Source: Syngnathus acus (Eukaryota; Chordata; Actinopteri; Syngnathiformes; Syngnathidae). From it: a stretch of DNA of 64,000 nt. Position 1 is the stretch's first letter. Each line of letters opens with the position of its first letter. Location of the stretch: positions 8,776,786 through 8,840,785 of the forward strand of contig NC_051100.1 in NCBI RefSeq assembly GCF_901709675.1. The letters run 5' to 3'. The translations under genes were made by a program, and so were the position numbers. Positions 1 to 14,290 of the stretch are shown in pieces. The notes under the pieces are model-generated. The model saw only the letters and a program-made list of their open reading frames with translations. It had not been told where the DNA came from and did no database searches.

Positions 1-3000
1 GCATTGGAAGTGTTGTCCCAACCAAGTTTAGCCACAAGAACATTTAAGTGCCGTTTTCATTAAAGCAGTCCATTTAACTAATGCATACATTTTGGGTCAA
101 AATGCAGCTCAGTATTCTGCCAACTCTCTCAAGTCTGCTCAATGCTGAATATGTTTAGGACCCATCAGCTTTAAACCAAATTAAAAGTAACCATTTTGAC
201 TTGAGTCAAACGTTTGAGGATTTTTTTCTAAAGATGAGTGAGACGACTGATACGTTTTTAACGAGATATGTACTATATCACACATGTCTAGTATATCACA
301 ATCAATATTCAAACATGTGACTATGTCCCTTAGTGAAGCTGGCAGTATATGATATATTATTTATCTTGAAATTGGTTGACATTTGGGTTGACTTCCAACT
401 GACCACATAGAAGCTGATATCGCAGTGAAAATAACTACTTTGATACCATTTTGCTGTACAAGCAAAAGTAAGTGTTTCACAATTGTCTATTAAGTATGAC
501 AAACAATTGAGATGTTCAGTATGTAATGCAAATGGCATTTCCATGTGCTGGATGAATATATTTTGTAAATATTTCATGTGTTCAAATTGGCAGCGTGCAT
601 GGAAATGAAATCATGAATATACTTATCTTGAACTAGAACGTTGTTAACCTTATAGTGTAATCCAGTGGGAACGAAGGGAGGGGAGTTTGGTCCCACTCTT
701 TTTGAGATAAAAATATGAATGATACGATATAAAAGGTTTATTTATATTTAATGTTTTTGTACTAATTTCAAGCAGAACACATACTACACACATTACTCTG
801 ACATATGTATATTAAAATGGTGTAAATATAAACTCTGGTACGCAAAGTAATGTGTTTTTATATGCTTTGCTCCCGGAACGTGTTTACATGCTTCTTATTG
901 TCTTGGCCCTGTGGAAACCCGTGTGCTGGAAACCTGCATTAATATTTAACTCAAATGCGTCTAGAATCAATCCAGTTAGATACATAGCGCCAGGTTGACA
1001 AAGAAGAAACTGTCTCTGGCTATGATTAGGAGAAGACAGAAAATATTAATTATTTCAAGCAAATACAATAATAATTCTTGTTCAGTTCTGATTAAAACTG
1101 TCAATCTATTTTACAGCCACCATTGTTGAGCTCCCTTTTTTTTTTATGTGTGTTTTACTGGTTGAGACATTTCCAAAAGACAGGAAAGATAGTTATGTAA
1201 AGGGGAGGTGCAGTAATGTTGAAGTGTCTCCTCAGTGCACGTCTTCACACTGCAGTAGTTTCCAGCATGTACCCGTTGAAGGGGACTGACAGTCACACTG
1301 TGACAGTGCAGCATGTTTTGGAGAGCCTTCACTTACTTTAGACAAGACATGACCCCACTCAGAGTGGGAAATTATGCTTTAGTGATTCATGCAATACAAC
1401 TGGAATTCAAACAAGTAAATTTACTACTCAAATATAAATTAAATAGTCTAAAACCGATGATCAGGGTCGCTCTCCAAAGACTGAGGCTTGTAAGCCAAAA
1501 CATTGCATTTTATTATTGGTGACTTTTATTAGCCTAAATTGCTTTGCTTTTTGTGTATCTCAATACTTTGCAGATTCTGTACAAGTTAAAAAATATATAT
1601 TATTGAGTTGAACGAGTTGGCATAGTTTCATTCAGGTTTCACAATTGTCATCTTTCCAAGCAAGTCTGTAAAAACATTTACATGCTGCGAATGACAGCAG
1701 ATGCTCACAGGAATCAACCAACAATCTGCTGTGGCAAACCAGAGGTTGAGATATCCTGTTGTTTTCCTTGTGAGGGCAGTCTGGATGACGATAACAAGAT
1801 TATAGCAGGACTTCCAGCTGGTTTACCGCCTGTGTGGCCATTGAAGTGATATCAAATTATCCGTGCAAACAGTATCAGTTGCAACCAAAAATTGAATCAG
1901 ATCCACTTGAGAGAAGCAGCGTTGGAGGAACTGTCACTCTTAATATTCTTGAAATAAAACACAAGGCAAATAACACCATAAACAAGAAGTTTGTATTATA
2001 AATCTGTACTATAAACTGACCTGTCTTACAGTGTGAAAAAAATATCACTTGCTTGTTAAGGAATTGCCAGCTCTATGGTTATCATCACACTTTTGAGGTG
2101 TTGAAGGTTAACTGTGAACATCTTAAAAGAAGAAATATATTTGTCTATCCTCACATGCAAGTCGGTTGTAAGGTACACACGGCTATTTAATGTTGTCTTG
2201 CTCCGTTGGTCCATTCAAGGCTTTTCAACATGGCAGGATTGTTTGCTGTATTTCAAGGTTTTATGATCTTTGTGTGACAGCTCTCTTCTATCCTCTTTCT
2301 CTCTACCTGCCTGATTTTAAGACTACTTGACACTTTTGCTGTTGCATAATTCATCGAGGAACTAATTACCCTGGCAGCTGCTACAAAGAAATGTCCTCCC
2401 TGCACGGCAGTGGCAGCAGCTCAGGAAATTTCCAGCTGAAACGTACACTACAAAGTAGATTAACACGGACAAAAAAAGGCTATTGGACTTTATATGTGCA
2501 TGGAAAAACATCGTCCCTTAAGATACAAAGTGGGAATTTAAACGATGCAGTGATCGGGTTTCACGTCGCCGGGGAGTTTTTTGATGTACGTATGTATCGC
2601 TAATTACAGCAGGTTCAAAAAGGCAAGCCCAAGGAAAGTGTTAAAAAGTGCTTTCACGTAAAGAAAACATTCTTGCTGAACAATGAAATTAACTTCTTCA
2701 TTGAAAACGCAAAGAAATTACACAAACACTTAGCATAATTGCCCTTGCTTGGCAAAATACTAAATTCTATTTGCAGTTCTAATGCTTAACTAACTGTGGC
2801 CTCATTCCAAGATGCCATCTCTCTTTAAAATACAGTACTGTGCATATAGGAAGGAAATGCAAAATACATTATATATTGATTCTTAATGCACCGTTACATT
2901 AATGCATAATGTGGTAAATAGCATTCAGCACAAGCTCTAGGGTTCAGTGCATTGCTCTGATTTGTGTTCAACGGGTAACTTCTTCAATTGCTTGTGTAAT

Positions 3001-6000
3001 TAGACACCATTTATATCAAAACATTTGCCTGGAGATTCTTCATCTGAACTCGCAAACAAATTGCATTGCAGTACTGCCCGCTGTGAATTTAATCATGAGT
3101 AACTCGTTTGGTCCTACTAAATCAAATGCAAAGCATATAGGTACAATTTTGCGCAAGTCTCCACTTAGAAAATGACTGGAAGGCATCGCTGGCTAAATGC
3201 AGGATAATTTAATGAACTGAGCCAAAGAGAAGTGTAAAACACAGATCAATACAAAAGAGGTGAGAGCAAATGCAAGTTACCAGCAGTCCGACCTTCACCA
3301 GACTCCAGGACTCTAATAACTATGATTAATAAGTTTGAGCATACAATATATAAGGTGAGCTGATGTTGGTGCAACATGAGCACCTTTAAAAATAAATGTT
3401 TTCATATAATGTGTTATTTCTATTAAAATGCAAGGTCACCATAATAAAATCTCAATTGTACATGCATGGTTTGAAGAAGCATTTTATCACAAGGTATTCA
3501 AGCGCTAACAAGTTTGCAGTGTGACATTTTTACAACAACTATGGAGCAAAAATAAGATAGTCTTCTAATTTGAAGGTTTTACTGAACCTTGAAGTGCTCA
3601 CATGTTCTGAAAAGTACTGTCTTCTGAGAATCAGCAATTGCGGGGTTTTTTTTTTTTTACTGTAATTTATTACAAAATCTGTTACAAAACAAACTAAACA
3701 AAGACAGTAAGGCCAAAGTACAGGAGCAAGGAATTAATCAAGGACAACAACACAACAGGATGAACCCAAAGTGTTCCGAGAGCACTGAACGAATGAAGAG
3801 CGAGCTGAGTATCAAGGACAAGCAGGGATCTTATTTGCTGAACTCAACAATAGAGCCAAGACCATTATCACGCAAGGGAGAGACCAAACGAAACTAAACC
3901 AAACAAAACAATAATGAAATGTGCACTAGAAACGGGAAGTCATTATGCAACAGACGATAACTCCCAACAGATGGCTAAGGTTGATTGTTAAACCGTTGTC
4001 CTAGTGGCATGGATGATTAAAATTTGCCATCATCGCATATTGTAATATTGTTGAATTTCAAACCTTTAACAGCATGCAGAAAACCAATGGCAAGGGTTGG
4101 TACAAAATTTGGTGTGTGTGTGTATGTGAGCTGCTTTTATTTATGAGCCGTGTTTACCGTTTGAATGTTTCAGTCCTCAGAGCTACTGTAGGCTATAAAC
4201 TGATACGTGGCAATACGGAGACTGTGGAATACGTCTGCCTGACTGACGTGTGAGATTACCCAAAGATTGTTCAAACACCGACTAAAACGCCAGTCAGCCC
4301 ATGCTAAATGGTGTTATGTAACGAGAGAACCAATCCGAAAACCAACGGGAGAATACATGCTCAGTGAGGTAAGGAAATCCCGGTCCTGACCAGACTCCTT
4401 CCTAGAAAGTGGAAAAGAGGAAGTCTCGCTATCCTATCTCAAGCTACATGCACTCTCGCTTCCTGAATGTGCATAAGCGTTGTAAACAAAAAGACATTAA
4501 GTCCATCATGGGCACTTCAAGAGTGTGTTAGAGCAGATTAGCTGGTCTCTTCCTCTCAACTGAGGATGTGCCCTGATGCACAGCTTTTTGTTCTCAGAGG
4601 CAGCTAAGAGGCCAGGCATGATTGGACAAAGGGTCAAAACTTTAAAGAGAAAGCAGCATCGGGAGTAACATACCACAAAAGTAACGCAATTACAGTGACT
4701 AACCCCCCCCAAAAATTGACATTGAACTTTCTCCTGTGATAGTCACAGAAAAATAATTTAACCAGATACATGTTCACTATTTTTTTTGAATCAATTATGC
4801 ACTTTGCTGACACAGTCTGTTTATTTCTTAATGTGTGTACATGACAAATGCTCAACACTGTGGGTATTTTGGTGATAAATTATTAGTGAGTAGTTGATTG
4901 ATGTATGGATTTGTGTGGCTCAAAGTTTTCCTTGTGTAAGGCATCACTTTAGTGAGCATCACCAACGAAACAGTGACTGCTCTGCATGAGCCATCTGTCC
5001 CTCTGTGGAGCAAAGCTTTTACAGGGACATCTCCACTCCATTAAGGAAAGGCCATGACATCCCTGAAGGACACCCAAGGTCAGTCAGTTGTGCTTCCCTC
5101 CCAAACAAAATGTCTCATTTCTACACTGTGCACCGCTTTGCATAGATTTCAGTGCACGAGAGCTGCAGTACACATGCAGCTCTAAGTCACATATATAATT
5201 CAGAATCACATTCCCTGTCCAAGTGAATGCCCCTTCGTTGTAGTCAGCCATTGCACTAATCCATGCTGATTCAAACCTCATCCTCTTTCTCTGTATCCAG
5301 ACACAAGCCCAAGATTTGCACTGCCAGCTTAAAGTAGTATCACAAGACAGCCATTGTGAAGATGCGATCAAAGGAGTTTGCACAAGGCTCCAGTGCACCA
5401 TACTAGCAGCAAACCTTCACTGCTACTTTACAGTGAGAGAGCGCACAACAGCAGGGGATACTAAATCCTGCTGATTTATCATACACTAGATGGCCTAGGC
5501 TGGCATCACATATTCTAGGACGAGGAAGTCATTCAATAAAACAATCCATGACAAACATAAAACGACACTGATCAATATAAATATTAGTAGTTTAATTTTG
5601 AATTTTCATATGCTAATTGTTGTCATTCGTAGGCCGGTCCTTACCCCGCAAACAATCCTCTGGACAGTGAAATTTAAATTGTACAAAATAAAAAGATCTG
5701 GCCATACCTCTAACCCTGGCAAATTGTGATAGTGATCATTTTGCCCTAGCTAGCAAAGATACAGGAAGACCGTGAATTTTTAAGGGTTCAATTGAGAGCA
5801 AATAGCGCAGGGATATTTTACCATCCCTGTTTTTATTCTGAAATGCACCAAAATGTAACCGTGCCACCAACTAAATGCTTGTTTATTCTTCTCGTCCATG
5901 CACAATTTGTCTTATGATTTTTTATATAGTTTTGTCATTGTGAGCTTTCAGCTAGATGCCATTAAGGGTATCGAGAATTCTAAAGCTGAAGCGCCCTTCT

Positions 6001-8220
6001 GGTTGTTGTGCATTGCCACGACATCTTTTATTTTAAATACTCACCTAACGCTAGATGCAGACCTTGAAGTCTCAAGAGCTAAAATATATGTGCATATGTT
6101 TGTATGCAAACGCAAACCTTGACTTGAGCCGGGCCCCTGTAACTAACACTGCTTGATTAATGGAGGGAGTCAGTCATGCTGGAGGAGGAGATAAGCAGCC
6201 ACTTTCTGCTTGACCTTGAGAGGCTACTGTACATGGAAATAGACCTAGGGCAGCTATTAGTTCAGCCCTTGCTCATTTGGCCCAGCTCCAGTGTTAAAAC
6301 CGGTGTGTGCTCAAAGTCGTATTACAGCCCCAAGAGCCAGAAATCGAGGAATGACACTGGAGAGGTTTGTAACTGGAAAACATGAGCCTCTCGCTCACAA
6401 ATGCATGAATAAATGAATTTCAAGGGTCAATTCACCCCGTGCACACAAATAGCCTTTATGTTTTCTCTACGCTTACACAAAATGACATGCAACCAAATGA
6501 TCTTAGTTTAATTTTGGGGCAGCAACAAGACTGTAGAGGTCAAATGGAGATTGGTAGCAACTACATATATTGCACACAAAAACAATTCTAATTTACTTAC
6601 ACATTTCAATTACAATCGTTTTTGTGTGTATATCAAATCAAATTTTGACTTTCCCTCTTATCCATAATGGCTATATTCTGTCTTCTTGACTAATTAGAAC
6701 TTTTTTGAGATACTGGTCATTTGTTTTAACACAAAATGTTCTCAGATGAAAAATAAGTTTTGGACAAACTCCAATGAAGTCCCATCCATTAGTTAGGACA
6801 GCAACTGCACTACAACTGGCTTGTGTTTGACAAATTACACTGTGCTGTGATCAGTTTTTCATATTATGTGATGAAACACTAGGGCAGTCAAAGGAGATAT
6901 TTGCCTGCATTTTAATTGGCCTGCCTTATCTACATTGAAAGTTAGCCTTGGAGGCTAGCAGGGCTTTGTTGGCTGGCAACAGCAGAGCAAATGAAAGGTC
7001 AGAGTGTTCAGTTCTCTGCATGAAAGGACAGTGGCAAGGCAATAGCACATAGGTAAAGATGTGCTTTGTACATGATTACAATTGACTTACACAGTAGCGC
7101 GTGTAAGTCTGTATCATAAATCAGCGATGACAAGTGTCCTTGAGATGTACATATACAGTGCCAAAAACACCCGAACGAGCCTCATTGCATGCACATATTA
7201 AAAAGCAGAATTTTTATTGCTTTGCCTTGCTCCAAAATAAAACTGATAGATCTCATATTTGATAAGCAGTGTGATTATTCATGGTGACAGCCGGAAGGGA
7301 TATGGTATGAGATAATGCTCTGGATTGAACAGTACAAAAAAAAAAAAAAAAAGGCAAAATGTAACCTTTCACCCAGGTAGAAAAGCACTAGTCCTGCCCC
7401 CTACTGGATTGATTGACAGAAGTCTGCAATGTACAGGGACTGAGAAATAACAGTACACAAGAACGAATTCTTCACCTCGTCGCACTTTTGTACTTCCTGT
7501 AGTTTCTGTAAGACTGCCATCACTTCCCTGATTAAATGCATTATAATGGTGTTAGAGAATTGGGGTTAATTGTTCCCACAGACCTTGCGCATCTGCATCG
7601 TCCTCCCCCCATGTGTCACCCTTGGGGCTTTGGTGGAGGCCTTCTCATTGTAAACATTGTGAATAATGAAGGGGGGAAGCTAATTACTTCTAATCTTTCT
7701 CTTTGTGTTGAGTAAGAGGGCATCATTTCTTGCATGCCCCCTGTTCGACTTTTGTAGATTAAGTTCAAAATTAAACTTGATGCATTTTTTCAGCTTTAAG
7801 AAGGTAACATTTGCAAATAAGATATGACTGAATTCAAAGTCTGATGCCATCCTTCCATTCTGGAGACTGCCCTGTATTCCATGTTATTCCCACTGTTCGA
7901 GTGCAGGGCGCTCCATTACAGATCATTTGACATTGATCATCCAAGCAAGAAAAGTACCACAAGTGTGTAGTGGCAGCAGCAAGCTGCTGTGTCATAGCCA
8001 TGGCCTCTTTGCTGTTGCTACTTGAGTTTGACAGTCAAGACTGGGACAATTGTTTTGTCTATAGAAAGAGGGCATGTGTTTGATTCTCCTTCACTCGGTA
8101 AAACGTGTTTTTTCTCAGAGATATCTTGAAAAGCATTTTCACTAACTATCATTTCCGGTAATAAATCAGCCTTTCATTATTTTCCACTCATAATTTTTCT
8201 TATCAAAATTTGAAAAGACC
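1..8220. other. Gene-free AT-rich intergenic DNA
   Basis: No open frame here looks like an exon: the longest are about 60-105 residues, low in complexity, and resemble no family I know. The stretch holds short homopolymers (T-run near 3645-3658, A-run near 7335-7352) and otherwise unique-looking AT-rich sequence. Part of 6880-7040 is rich in TTAATTGG/AGCAAATGA-like words and free of simple repeats, so it could be conserved noncoding DNA; that is a guess from texture only. Confidence 0.6.
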
Positions 8221-8609
8221 TACCGTATTTTCCGGACTATAAGGCGCACCTAAAAACCTAAAATTTTCTCAAAAGCCTTATATATGGACCAAATTCCTAA
8301 ATTTAAACTTGCCCGAAGCATTGTGTCATGAAATCAATCATAAGTGGCCCGCTGAAGACTATGAATCATGAATCAAAAAGACTATGGATCATTATTTTGT
8401 GATTATAAAGTAATTTGTTGCATCTGAAGTTGAAATAAAAAAAGATAAAATGGAGAATGATTTGATTTGGATTAAAAATCTGACATGATGCATTAATGGT
8501 GCGCTTTATAGTCCGGTGCGCCTTATATAAGGACAAAGTTTTAAAATGGGCCATTCATTGAAGGTGCGCCTTATAGTCCGGTGTGCCTCATAGCCCGGAA
8601 AATACGGTA
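8221..8609. mobile_element. MITE (non-autonomous DNA transposon) with CCGG-rich inverted termini
   Basis: The left end reads CCGTATTTTCCGGACTATAA from 8223, and the right end, read on the opposite strand from 8607, begins CCGTATTTTCCGGGCTAT. The inverted termini therefore match over about 28 bp with few changes. Each end is bordered by TA, which fits a TA target duplication. The GGACTATAAGGCGCACC word recurs inverted near 8499-8531 and 8563-8585, so the right end holds extra sub-terminal copies and the RNA or single strand could fold into hairpins. The element is about 385 bp and encodes nothing. This terminal sequence is familiar as a dispersed repeat in fish and other animals; I do not assign a superfamily beyond TA-flanked MITE. 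Confidence 0.8.
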
Positions 8610-10640
8610 CTTGGATTTTCTGAGGAGTCCTAAATGAATCTAACATTATAGTCAACCCTCAATTTTTTTTTTTTTGTTCATGGATGCAAGGAAATAAAGG
8701 TAAGGGAACATCTTAAAAATCAATCAATCAATGTTTTAGCATGATATGTTAAATTTAACTACCTACTACATACTGGTTCATGAACAATTAAAGAAAGCGG
8801 GATAGACAATGAACAGATGGAAGGCATTGCTACCAATTGATTGGTTCAGCTGTCATGTTCTCTGTGTGAAGTGCACATAAAATACAGTATGAGGAAATAA
8901 CCCTGCTTGTCTGCACACCATTTACAAAAGCTCAGCTGTTAGTATAGGAGACGCGCTGCTCGCTAAGACCCACTGACAGTACAAACATTCATTTTTTTGC
9001 CAATATCATGCAGGGTATGATGTAACATGAATCTCCAGAAAATATGACAATTCCACACAAATTTTCAAATAAGCATGAGCAGTGGGGGGAATGGACTGAT
9101 GACTGCTGCTTTTGAGACATCTTTAAAAGGTTTGACCTCATTTCCTCACTTTACCACAGCTCATATATATTTTTAAAACATGCACTCTTTATTCCAAAAT
9201 AGCTTTTCTGCAACAATATTGCGAACTAGCTGCAAGCCCTTCTAAAAATCGAAGTGACAATATTGCGCCAGACAAAATATAGATGATCATTTTGTCTCAA
9301 ATTAGCTCAGTGACCTTTACACTCTCAGCTAAAGAGATGGAAATGTGCTGATTAATGGATGAATAATGTATTGGAATATAAAGCTTCATTATTGCGCAGG
9401 TGAGAATTTCTCCTACAAGGGTACAAAATGTTTGTCACTCTTATTAGCATATTCTAACAGAATACAGTGTGCCAGGATTGTGGCTCACTCTGAGAATTGC
9501 TGTTAGCTGGGAGCAAACAGCTTGATTAGCGTTTAATGCGGAGCCGGCGTGCACGTTAGTTTTGCCGCTTGGCTTGCTCAAGTGTTGGAAATGAGTCACT
9601 TGTTGAACCACTTGGGATTTTTCGGATTATTTATGCCGTTAGTGAGTGAAGGACTGTGCATGGCGTAGGTGTAGGGGGAGGAATGGTGGTGGTGGGGTGG
9701 TACTCCAATTTTCTGAATCTATACTCCACAGTTTAAGGGTATTTTATGTTTATTTTTTTACATTAGACTTCAGGAGTTAATTTGACTATTTTGCATTTCT
9801 TTCACTCGCATGTTGGCAGATTTATTCTGATTATGGAATGTACGTTAGTGAATGAGGCCCATTGTTGTGCAGAAACACAAACATTTAGATTGGTTGACAA
9901 CAGATCTCAGATGCTCTTCTGCATGTACTCAGAAGTATGAAAGCAGCAGAGAGCAACAGCAAAACAAACATCAGGTGAATGTCAAATTGAGTCTCTCTGA
10001 AGCCCCTTTGGTCTTTAGATGGTATTTGAGATTCAATGTGACATTTACTGATTGCAAGCACATTGCTAGGATTATTTTACTGTAATAACACCTCGGTCCT
10101 ATCTTGAGGGGGTTGCCGTTATGTAAAGGAGTCACTGTTTTCATGCAGAAATCGTTTGCTTGATGTTCCACACTCCAAGCTGGCTGCAATCAGGCTCAAC
10201 AAGAACAATTTGATCTCAGGCGGAGCTGCTATCCATCTTTGCAGCTTCACTGCTCTATAATTGGGTCAGTCTTCAAACTGGAGCCTTTGGACATGGAGAA
10301 GCCTGCCAGTGTCCATTTGACCACAAGGTTAAGGGGTGGAGGCAGCTGCCTTGATCGAAGACTTTTTTTCCTAACCATCACGAGGGGGACATGAAGGGTG
10401 ACCACATGGATGTCCATGCGAAGCTCACTTATCTTTGAAATGTGCTTGTTATGGGATAAAGGCAAGCAGAGCCCCATCTACTCCAAAGGCATTGTGACCT
10501 GATTTAAAGGCCGCATTGCACTTTTAAACCTGGTTCTGCGAGTGAGTGTTCCTCAAGCAACTTGCACATTACACGAGACAGACAAATTGATATGAGCTTA
10601 ATGACTTGCTGCTTGATTATTAAATATATTTATGCATACA
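8610..10640. other. Gene-free intergenic DNA
   Basis: I see no gene here. The stretch 9290-9620 is repeat-free, has several TTAATGG/ATTAGC homeodomain-like words, and looks like the kind of sequence that is sometimes conserved as noncoding DNA. A G-rich GTGGTGGGG tract lies near 9680-9700. Confidence 0.5.
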
Positions 10641-10795
10641 AACGGGCTGAAGTTTTGGAACACCCTGATTTTTCCAACTTTTTTGAAATTCATGCAGTTC
10701 TATGTTTTATTGTACCCAGAAATAAAAACATGACAAATAAATTCAACTTACAAAAGAATAGCAAGTCTTTGTACTTTAACTGCCTAACTTTCAAC
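10641..10795 (+). repeat. DNA-transposon relic (AGTTTTGGAACACCCTGA family)
   Basis: The segment starts with a word, AGTTTTGGAACACCCTGATT, that I recognise from dispersed Tc1/mariner-like repeats in fish genomes. It continues with the usual downstream ATTCATGCAGTTCTATG and ACAAATAAATTC words in the same order. No transposase frame is present. The right border is not clear because no matching inverted end was found. Family membership rests on recall of the repeat and needs a library search. Confidence 0.45.
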
Positions 10796-13700
10796 TTTGA
10801 TTTTAAAAAAATCTGCAAAAACTAGTGGATGTCTAATCAGCATCTTGATGTCTCCTTTGAGGAGTATGGATGAAGTGCTAAGTAAGACTAGGAAAGTACA
10901 CATTTGGGTAAGAGCACATCTCTTTGGTGCTCTTGTGGCCTTCAAGAAGAAAGTGAAGTCTGCTTTCACCTGACGCAATGAAAAGCATCGCTGGTGTTGC
11001 CGCCTTCAGACTCCAGGCGGGGCAGCCTGCCACTAAGTTGATAAAGTGAGTCTTTGTGAACACAGGCAAGATTATTCTCAAGGACAAAGATTAAAAATAG
11101 GTTCTCTCCAAGTAACAAACCCTCACCTCTTCCCTTTATTAAATATGCAAGCAAATTCACATACACCCTTTGAAAATCATTATTTGAGTGTTAGGGCTGA
11201 AGAGGTTTCTGGTGATAAAATGTGGATTTTTGTGTTTTGAGGGTGACAAAGGAAAAAGAAAATAAAGTCGCATGCCATAGACTGGCTGCTGGCCAATCTG
11301 GTTTTCTTAATTTGCAAAATATAAATGTGCCAATGGTCATGTCTTGTATGCCTGCCAGATCCATCTGAAAATAAATGCCTCCACATTATAAAAAAAACAA
11401 AAACAATACAAGTTCTCACCTGTTACACAAAAGGGGCAAATGATTAATTACACAGTGAACAAGCCTATACAATGAACACAATTGTAAACATAAGATCATG
11501 TTTATGCCAACACAGTGCGTAACAAGACAATGCTGGCTGCTCAGTGAAGTAAAGAGGAAAAGGGAGGCTGCTATGATCAATCATATGTGAACAATAGTTA
11601 TGGATTTTTCATTTACGTGTGCCAAGGAATGTGATTATGGCTAACAAAGAATGAAATGGCAAAAAACTAAATTGAAAAACAAAAACATTTTTATCAAGGA
11701 ATTAAAAACAAGTGTGCTTTTAAAAACTGAAACTATGGTTTACTTTTACTGCACGAATGAAAACTGAAAACAATTATAGCAAAAATGTCAATTTTTGCTA
11801 ATTCCATTAAAATATGAGGATTTCTTTTCAATCTTTTTATAGACCGTTTCTAGCTGCATAGTAGAAATCATGAATAAAAAGTTTTTCCGTTTTGTTAAAC
11901 CATGTTCGTTATTGATGCATACACAAAGGACAAATTCACACTCAAGTATGCTTATTTTGTGAAGTGTAGCAGCATTCCAGAGCCAGTGAAAGGGCGAAGG
12001 CCATTGCCAAGAGTGAAATTCCCTTCAGTGCTCATTTAACAACTGTACACACTGCAGTAGGATGAAACAAAGCACACTCTTCATGGCTGGCACTTATCAG
12101 AGCAGAGCGCCTTAATTAATTCATGGCTGGATGATGTCGTGCACGCAATAAGTAAGTTTGAATACATTGTGCCATGTCAAATATTAAAACAGATGCCGAA
12201 TATGCTTTAATACATCTGAGCAATATGGAGGACGGTTTTGGTTTAGGAATGTGTTTTAGTGTTTATAGCGGACAGCAGTAAGTTCAGCCAAGTTATTCAG
12301 CTTCTTTGGGACTCCTTTGAGAACAAGAAGGCTGTAAAGAAATACTCTAGATGAATATTGTTTTCCAAAAATGTATAAATATACAGAACTGGTGGTTACT
12401 AATATTTGGTGAGATCTAAATCAGATTTCCTGATATTTACTCTGTCTCTCTGCTTATTTCCCAAGTAGTGTGGTATTTTACAAACAATGTAACCCATTTA
12501 AAAAGTAATTTAGGGCAAAAAATGTTTATAAAATAAATGCCTTCTCGTGACCGCATTTGTGCAGCTGATAAACTCAACTAAGACAAGTATAGCAATTATC
12601 GAGGGGGAAATGTGATTTTCTTTTGGGCCCTTTGGGACAAGCATCGCTGGTGGAAAACTCTTATTTTCTGGATAAGCAAAAACACTTTGAGGCATTTTAG
12701 AAATTAGCAGATAACTCATCATTTGCAAGCTGCTCAAAAGGGGATATTTCTTATCAACAGCATGAATATGTATGTGGTATATACATATACATACTGTAGC
12801 TGTTTATTAGAAAATAATTGCACTCCCAATTGAACCTCAGCAACTCCAAGTCTTTCACATCCCTTTAGGAGCTATACCAGAACTCTGCTGATGAAATAAC
12901 AGGATAGAGGACATGAGCTAACAAAATAATATGAACCAAAACCTAATTAAAGCAAAACACTTATGCAAAAATAAACCTAACAATTGCAAAATGCAAACAT
13001 AACTCAACCTCAAATGTGTTAAAAAGAACTACACAACTAAAAAATAAATCCTAACTCCACAAGAAAGGAAAAACTACATTTAACTGCATGCAAAAGCAGA
13101 GAAACAGAATTACTTACGAGAATTTGGAGAATTGAGAAACACCAGGCACAGGCTCCACGAGGACAACTGGCAAAAAGCAGCAACAAGCGTCCACAGCACT
13201 TAAATAGCCAGCTAATTGGGCTGCTAAACAGTTGTGTGCTGGAGGCTCCGCCCATCCACCTGGCCCAGGTACTGGAAAAGTACTGCATAGAGCAAAGGAA
13301 GACCAACAAACCTCCAAATGCAACTTCATGGAAATGAGTGTGAGGATTATTAAAGCATATTCATCCATTTTCAGGTTTGCTTTATTTTGCAAGTGAGTGT
13401 GTGTGTATGCAAAATCCAAAGATATACAGTTCCTAATCTCCTTTCAAAACGTTTAGACGCTTCACATTGCATCATCATTGTTTTTAGATTTATTATAAAG
13501 ATGAGCAAACTTTACATGGCAAGGTCATCCAGAAAAGAATGTGGAGGAAAGTAGTACGGAGCAGTGTCATAAAGATGGATGGAGTTCATTTACTATTCAC
13601 TCAGGTCAATTTAAAATGCTATATCATGGAAAATACAGGAGACCTGTGAAAGAGAGACAATTGTAATTTGATAAAGTCATAATTCATTATCTGCATAGCC

Positions 13701-14100
13701 TGATTAATAGCATAAGAATTTAAACACATGAGCAATACTTTGGGACTGACATAGATCCAGAAGATTACAAAATGTCCTAATTGTCTTTTATTGAGTCTCA
13801 AATTGCATACCGTATGTGTCTCCCATGCAATATATTTGTGAATTTGTCAAATATAATAAGAGTATGTCATATAAATGTGAATATGAATAAAAAAATAAGG
13901 TAAAAATAACACACCCAATCAAGTTTTACCAAACCGTGTGATTTGTTGGATGAATCTTTACAAGTAGACAATGGCTCTGGATGATTGTTAATCAGGTGAC
14001 AAGATGGAAAGCTTGTTTTTAACTTTATGTTCCGTCATAAAAACAGGGATTCAGACTTTATGTCCTTAGATTTCACACCATTCCAAGATCCTCAGGCGGG
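10796..14100. other. Gene-free intergenic DNA
   Basis: Several overlapping short frames at 10.8-11.4 kb and 13.0-13.4 kb have no family resemblance, no exon borders in register, and low-complexity residues. Between 11.4 and 13.0 kb the sequence is plain AT-rich DNA. A short GT tract sits near 13394-13408. Confidence 0.55.
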
Positions 14101-14109
14101 CTCATCCAG

Positions 14110-14290
14110 ACTCGGCTGACCATAAAAGCTTAAAGCTGCCACCCCAAACCTTTTAGTCGTGCACTTCTGGAACAAACTGTCACCAGGGGACCTGAGGGGC
14201 CACGCTAGTTCATGAACTCTCTTTTTAAGAGACTCACAAGTATCAAACTGACTGACAGCTCTGTTTTAAGACCAGGTGTTGTTTTACTTC
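14110..14290 (+). repeat. Decayed LINE 3' end (L2/Rex1-like ORF2 C-terminus)
   Basis: Read on the plus strand near 14160-14215, one frame gives FWNKLSPGDLRG followed by stops. This matches the Leu/Phe-Trp-Asn-x-Leu-Pro-x-x-Leu-Arg motif near the C-terminus of L2/Rex1-type non-LTR retrotransposons. The following bases read like the decayed remainder of that tail. Stops and shifts interrupt the frame, so it is dead. The 5' part of the element is missing, as is usual for 5'-truncated LINE copies. Confidence 0.5.
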
